DNA of 32,178 nucleotides. It comes from Heterostelium multicystogenum (Eukaryota; Evosea; Eumycetozoa; Acytosteliales; Acytosteliaceae). Below the pieces are notes generated by a model that saw only the letters and a list, made by a program, of their open reading frames with translations, did not search any database and was not told the origin of the DNA. Of the stretch, positions 30,353 to 32,178 are shown piece by piece (position 1 is the first letter of the stretch; the number at the start of each line of letters is the position of its first letter). A program made the position numbers and the translations under genes. The stretch spans positions 1 through 32,178 of the forward strand of contig RCNN01000414.1 of assembly GCA_003667245.1 (NCBI GenBank). The letters are read 5' to 3'.

Positions 30353-30504
30353 CTGAGTGTCAATAGGAAGTGAAGTGTCGAAGAAGTTGTAGGGTGTGAA
30401 AGATATATATTAATGTATTATTACTATGTATGTTATAAATACTATGTGCTAATTGTATTGGTATTGATAAAACTATATTTATTTTGTAACAAAAGTCAGT
30501 TGTT

Positions 30505-30529
30505 TAATAATAATAATAATAATAATAAA
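30505..30529. repeat. TAA trinucleotide repeat
   Basis: About eight tandem TAA/AAT units in the gene-free upstream region. Confidence 0.85.
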
Positions 30530-31424
30530 TAGAACCAGTGTTGTTTGTTTCTTTTAAAGTAAAATAAATAATAATTCAAAATCACAACAACAACAACTAT
30601 AATGCAAAAGTAGTAAATAACACAACTAAATGCAACCAGATAATCTGCAATGAAAAATGAGATGATTAATCCAAAATCAAAATTTAATACTTTTTTGTGG
30701 AGTGTTTCTGTTTTTATTTGCAGGTTTTCAAACTAAACTTTGAAAAACTTTTTATCATTCATCATCAAGAACTATTTGCAAGTCAAGTGAATTCAATTTG
30801 CTACAGCTGATTGATTTTATTGATAGAAAGGAACCAAGAGTAGTGTTCGTGTTCTAATGTTATATAAATTTCGGATGAAAGAAACAGTAGAATCCTAGAT
30901 GGTGGAATGAAAGACACCCGAGTGTCATCATGCAAATTCAATAGTGATTTGTAAAAAAACACATCAACGTTTTAATTCGGAGATTCATTTTAAAATTTTT
31001 GTTCATTGATTGGTAATGACATCTCTCACTGCACTTTGTATGAATTATTTTTATACTGGATAATACCTTTATGAATCAAATCAATTTGAGATGAATAAGA
31101 AATGTGTAATATCCATTTTAAGATAAGTAAATTTCATCATTTCTTTATTCTATAAATATACTCTTTGTGGATATAATGTTTATTTCTTGTGTATTACCGA
31201 TTTTGGAACTTTTTGATTTGTTGAGTGTGGTGTGTGAAAATGGGTGTATTCAAACATACCACACAACTACACATCAAACTTTTATAGCTATATAAAAGTG
31301 CCCAATGATTGTTGATTTATTGGTCATCCAATATCATACTTTTAATATTGTATTAAACTAAAAATATTATTCCTTTAAATATCTATGTGGGTGAAACAAA
31401 GTAAACCTATATTGATTAATATGA

Positions 31425-31440
31425 TATCACTATAGTGATA
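31425..31440. repeat. Perfect 16-bp palindrome
   Basis: TATCACTATAGTGATA is its own reverse complement. It could be a binding site for a dimeric regulator or chance in AT-rich DNA. Confidence 0.8.
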
Positions 31441-32178
31441 CTATTTATATGGATATTATAACTAAATTAGTTTAACTATATGATATGGTTACTTTCTTAA
31501 CTTATCTAATCAAAATTTTCATTTTGATATTCGATTGTTTCGATACTGCTACCCAAGAAGATTTTATATTATATTACTGTTGATTTTGATGAACCCAGTG
31601 AATACTGATGATCATATATCTTAAGAGTATGAGAATGAAATTTGAAAGATAATTTAAATTTGAATGTATGGTAATATTGGCTTTCTATTCAAAACCACTT
31701 CCAGTAACGTCGTTGAACCATAGGAATGTAAAATTTTTAACACTCTCACATTGACAACCAAATTCAACTGGTGGTGACCACCAACACCATATGTTTTTAC
31801 CACACACCTATAACAGCAACCAACAACAACATCATCGAAACATATCACCACTGATTGATCAATCACCATTTCACAATAATAACATCAACATCATCAAATT
31901 TAAATAAAAACATAAAGCATCCATGTTTTAAAAAAAATAATAATAATAAATCAAAATCAGAATCCAAACCATTAAGATTAGAGATATATATCTAAATTCA
32001 ATATATTCATCATTGATACTGACAAAACTCAACATACAATCGATTATCATACAGATACACATATTTATTCTCAATTATTAATATTTATTTTTTCTAATTG
32101 ATGGTAGTTGGTTGTTATTGTTGTTTATGTTGTTTCTGCTAGGGTTATCATTAACTTTACATTTACTACTTACTCTCT

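Larger units (their letters stand above)
30011..32178. other. Upstream region of the WDR59-like gene, otherwise empty
   Basis: AT-rich. It holds a CCTTTCCTAT pyrimidine tract (30108-30150), a G-rich tract (30316-30352), a TAA triplet run (30505-30529) and a 16-bp palindrome (31425-31440). Open frames at 30060-30263 (+) and 31654-31869 (-) are low-complexity or lack any recognisable content. No RNA gene recognised by eye. Confidence 0.55.

Noticed and set aside
31654..31869. 71-codon - strand frame
   Set aside because: Val/Cys-rich translation of simple sequence with CAAC/CCA repeats; no gene context.

Overview
The window looks like nuclear DNA of a social amoeba (dictyostelid). Intergenic DNA is very AT-rich and full of short repeats: CAAT/ATTG tetramers, AAT, ATC and CTAT runs. 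Introns are short (48-104 bp), AT-rich and GT..AG. Coding DNA is clearly richer in G+C. CAA/CAG and AAC/AAT runs encode poly-Q and poly-N. The families present (colossin-like SdrD-B repeats, leishmanolysin, NagA-type hexosaminidase, polyQ/N proteins) fit this group. The fairly high coding G+C argues against D. discoideum itself; this placement is an inference.

Layout. 1-3062: AT-rich, repeat-laden, no supported gene. 3063-4110 (+): an unidentified gene with an N-myristoylation motif and several frame breaks. It converges with a snapin-like BLOC-1 subunit gene (4769-5590, -), which diverges from the Fe-S scaffold IscU (6013-6576, +). 7130-7718 (-): secreted Cys-rich protein. 9313-9702 (+): small two-exon gene of unknown role. 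9703-12680: empty. About 12790-13010 (-): possible subtilase relic. 13364-14525 (+): C-terminal half of an acyl-CoA oxidase-like protein. 15361-18457 (+): secreted colossin-like protein. 18489-19905 (-): polyQ/N protein with a Swt1-type HEPN-like domain. 20199-20835 (-): paralogue of the 7130 secreted protein. 20982-22602 (-): beta-hexosaminidase. 23051-25039 (-): leishmanolysin-type metalloprotease. 25779 to about 28185 (-): OXR1/NCOA7-like LysM-GRAM-TLDc protein. 28170-30010 (-): WDR59-like WD40-RWD protein. 30011-32178: promoter and intergenic DNA.

Many minus-strand genes, and a few plus-strand ones, are broken by single-base shifts, mostly in runs of A or T. Domain homology continues in another frame across each break. 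I read this mainly as homopolymer miscalls in a draft assembly, not decay, so most 'frameshifted' entries are probably intact genes.

Themes. From 15.3 to 25.0 kb most genes encode exported proteins (colossin-like, Cys-rich, hexosaminidase, metalloprotease). Several others act at the lysosome or endosome in other eukaryotes (snapin/BLOC-1, WDR59/GATOR2, OXR1-type TLDc/V-ATPase, hexosaminidase). The most unusual arrangement is the WDR59-like and OXR1-like segments lying head to tail with no AT-rich spacer and without the WDR59 C-terminal zinc region. This could be a single WD40-RWD-LysM-GRAM-TLDc gene.
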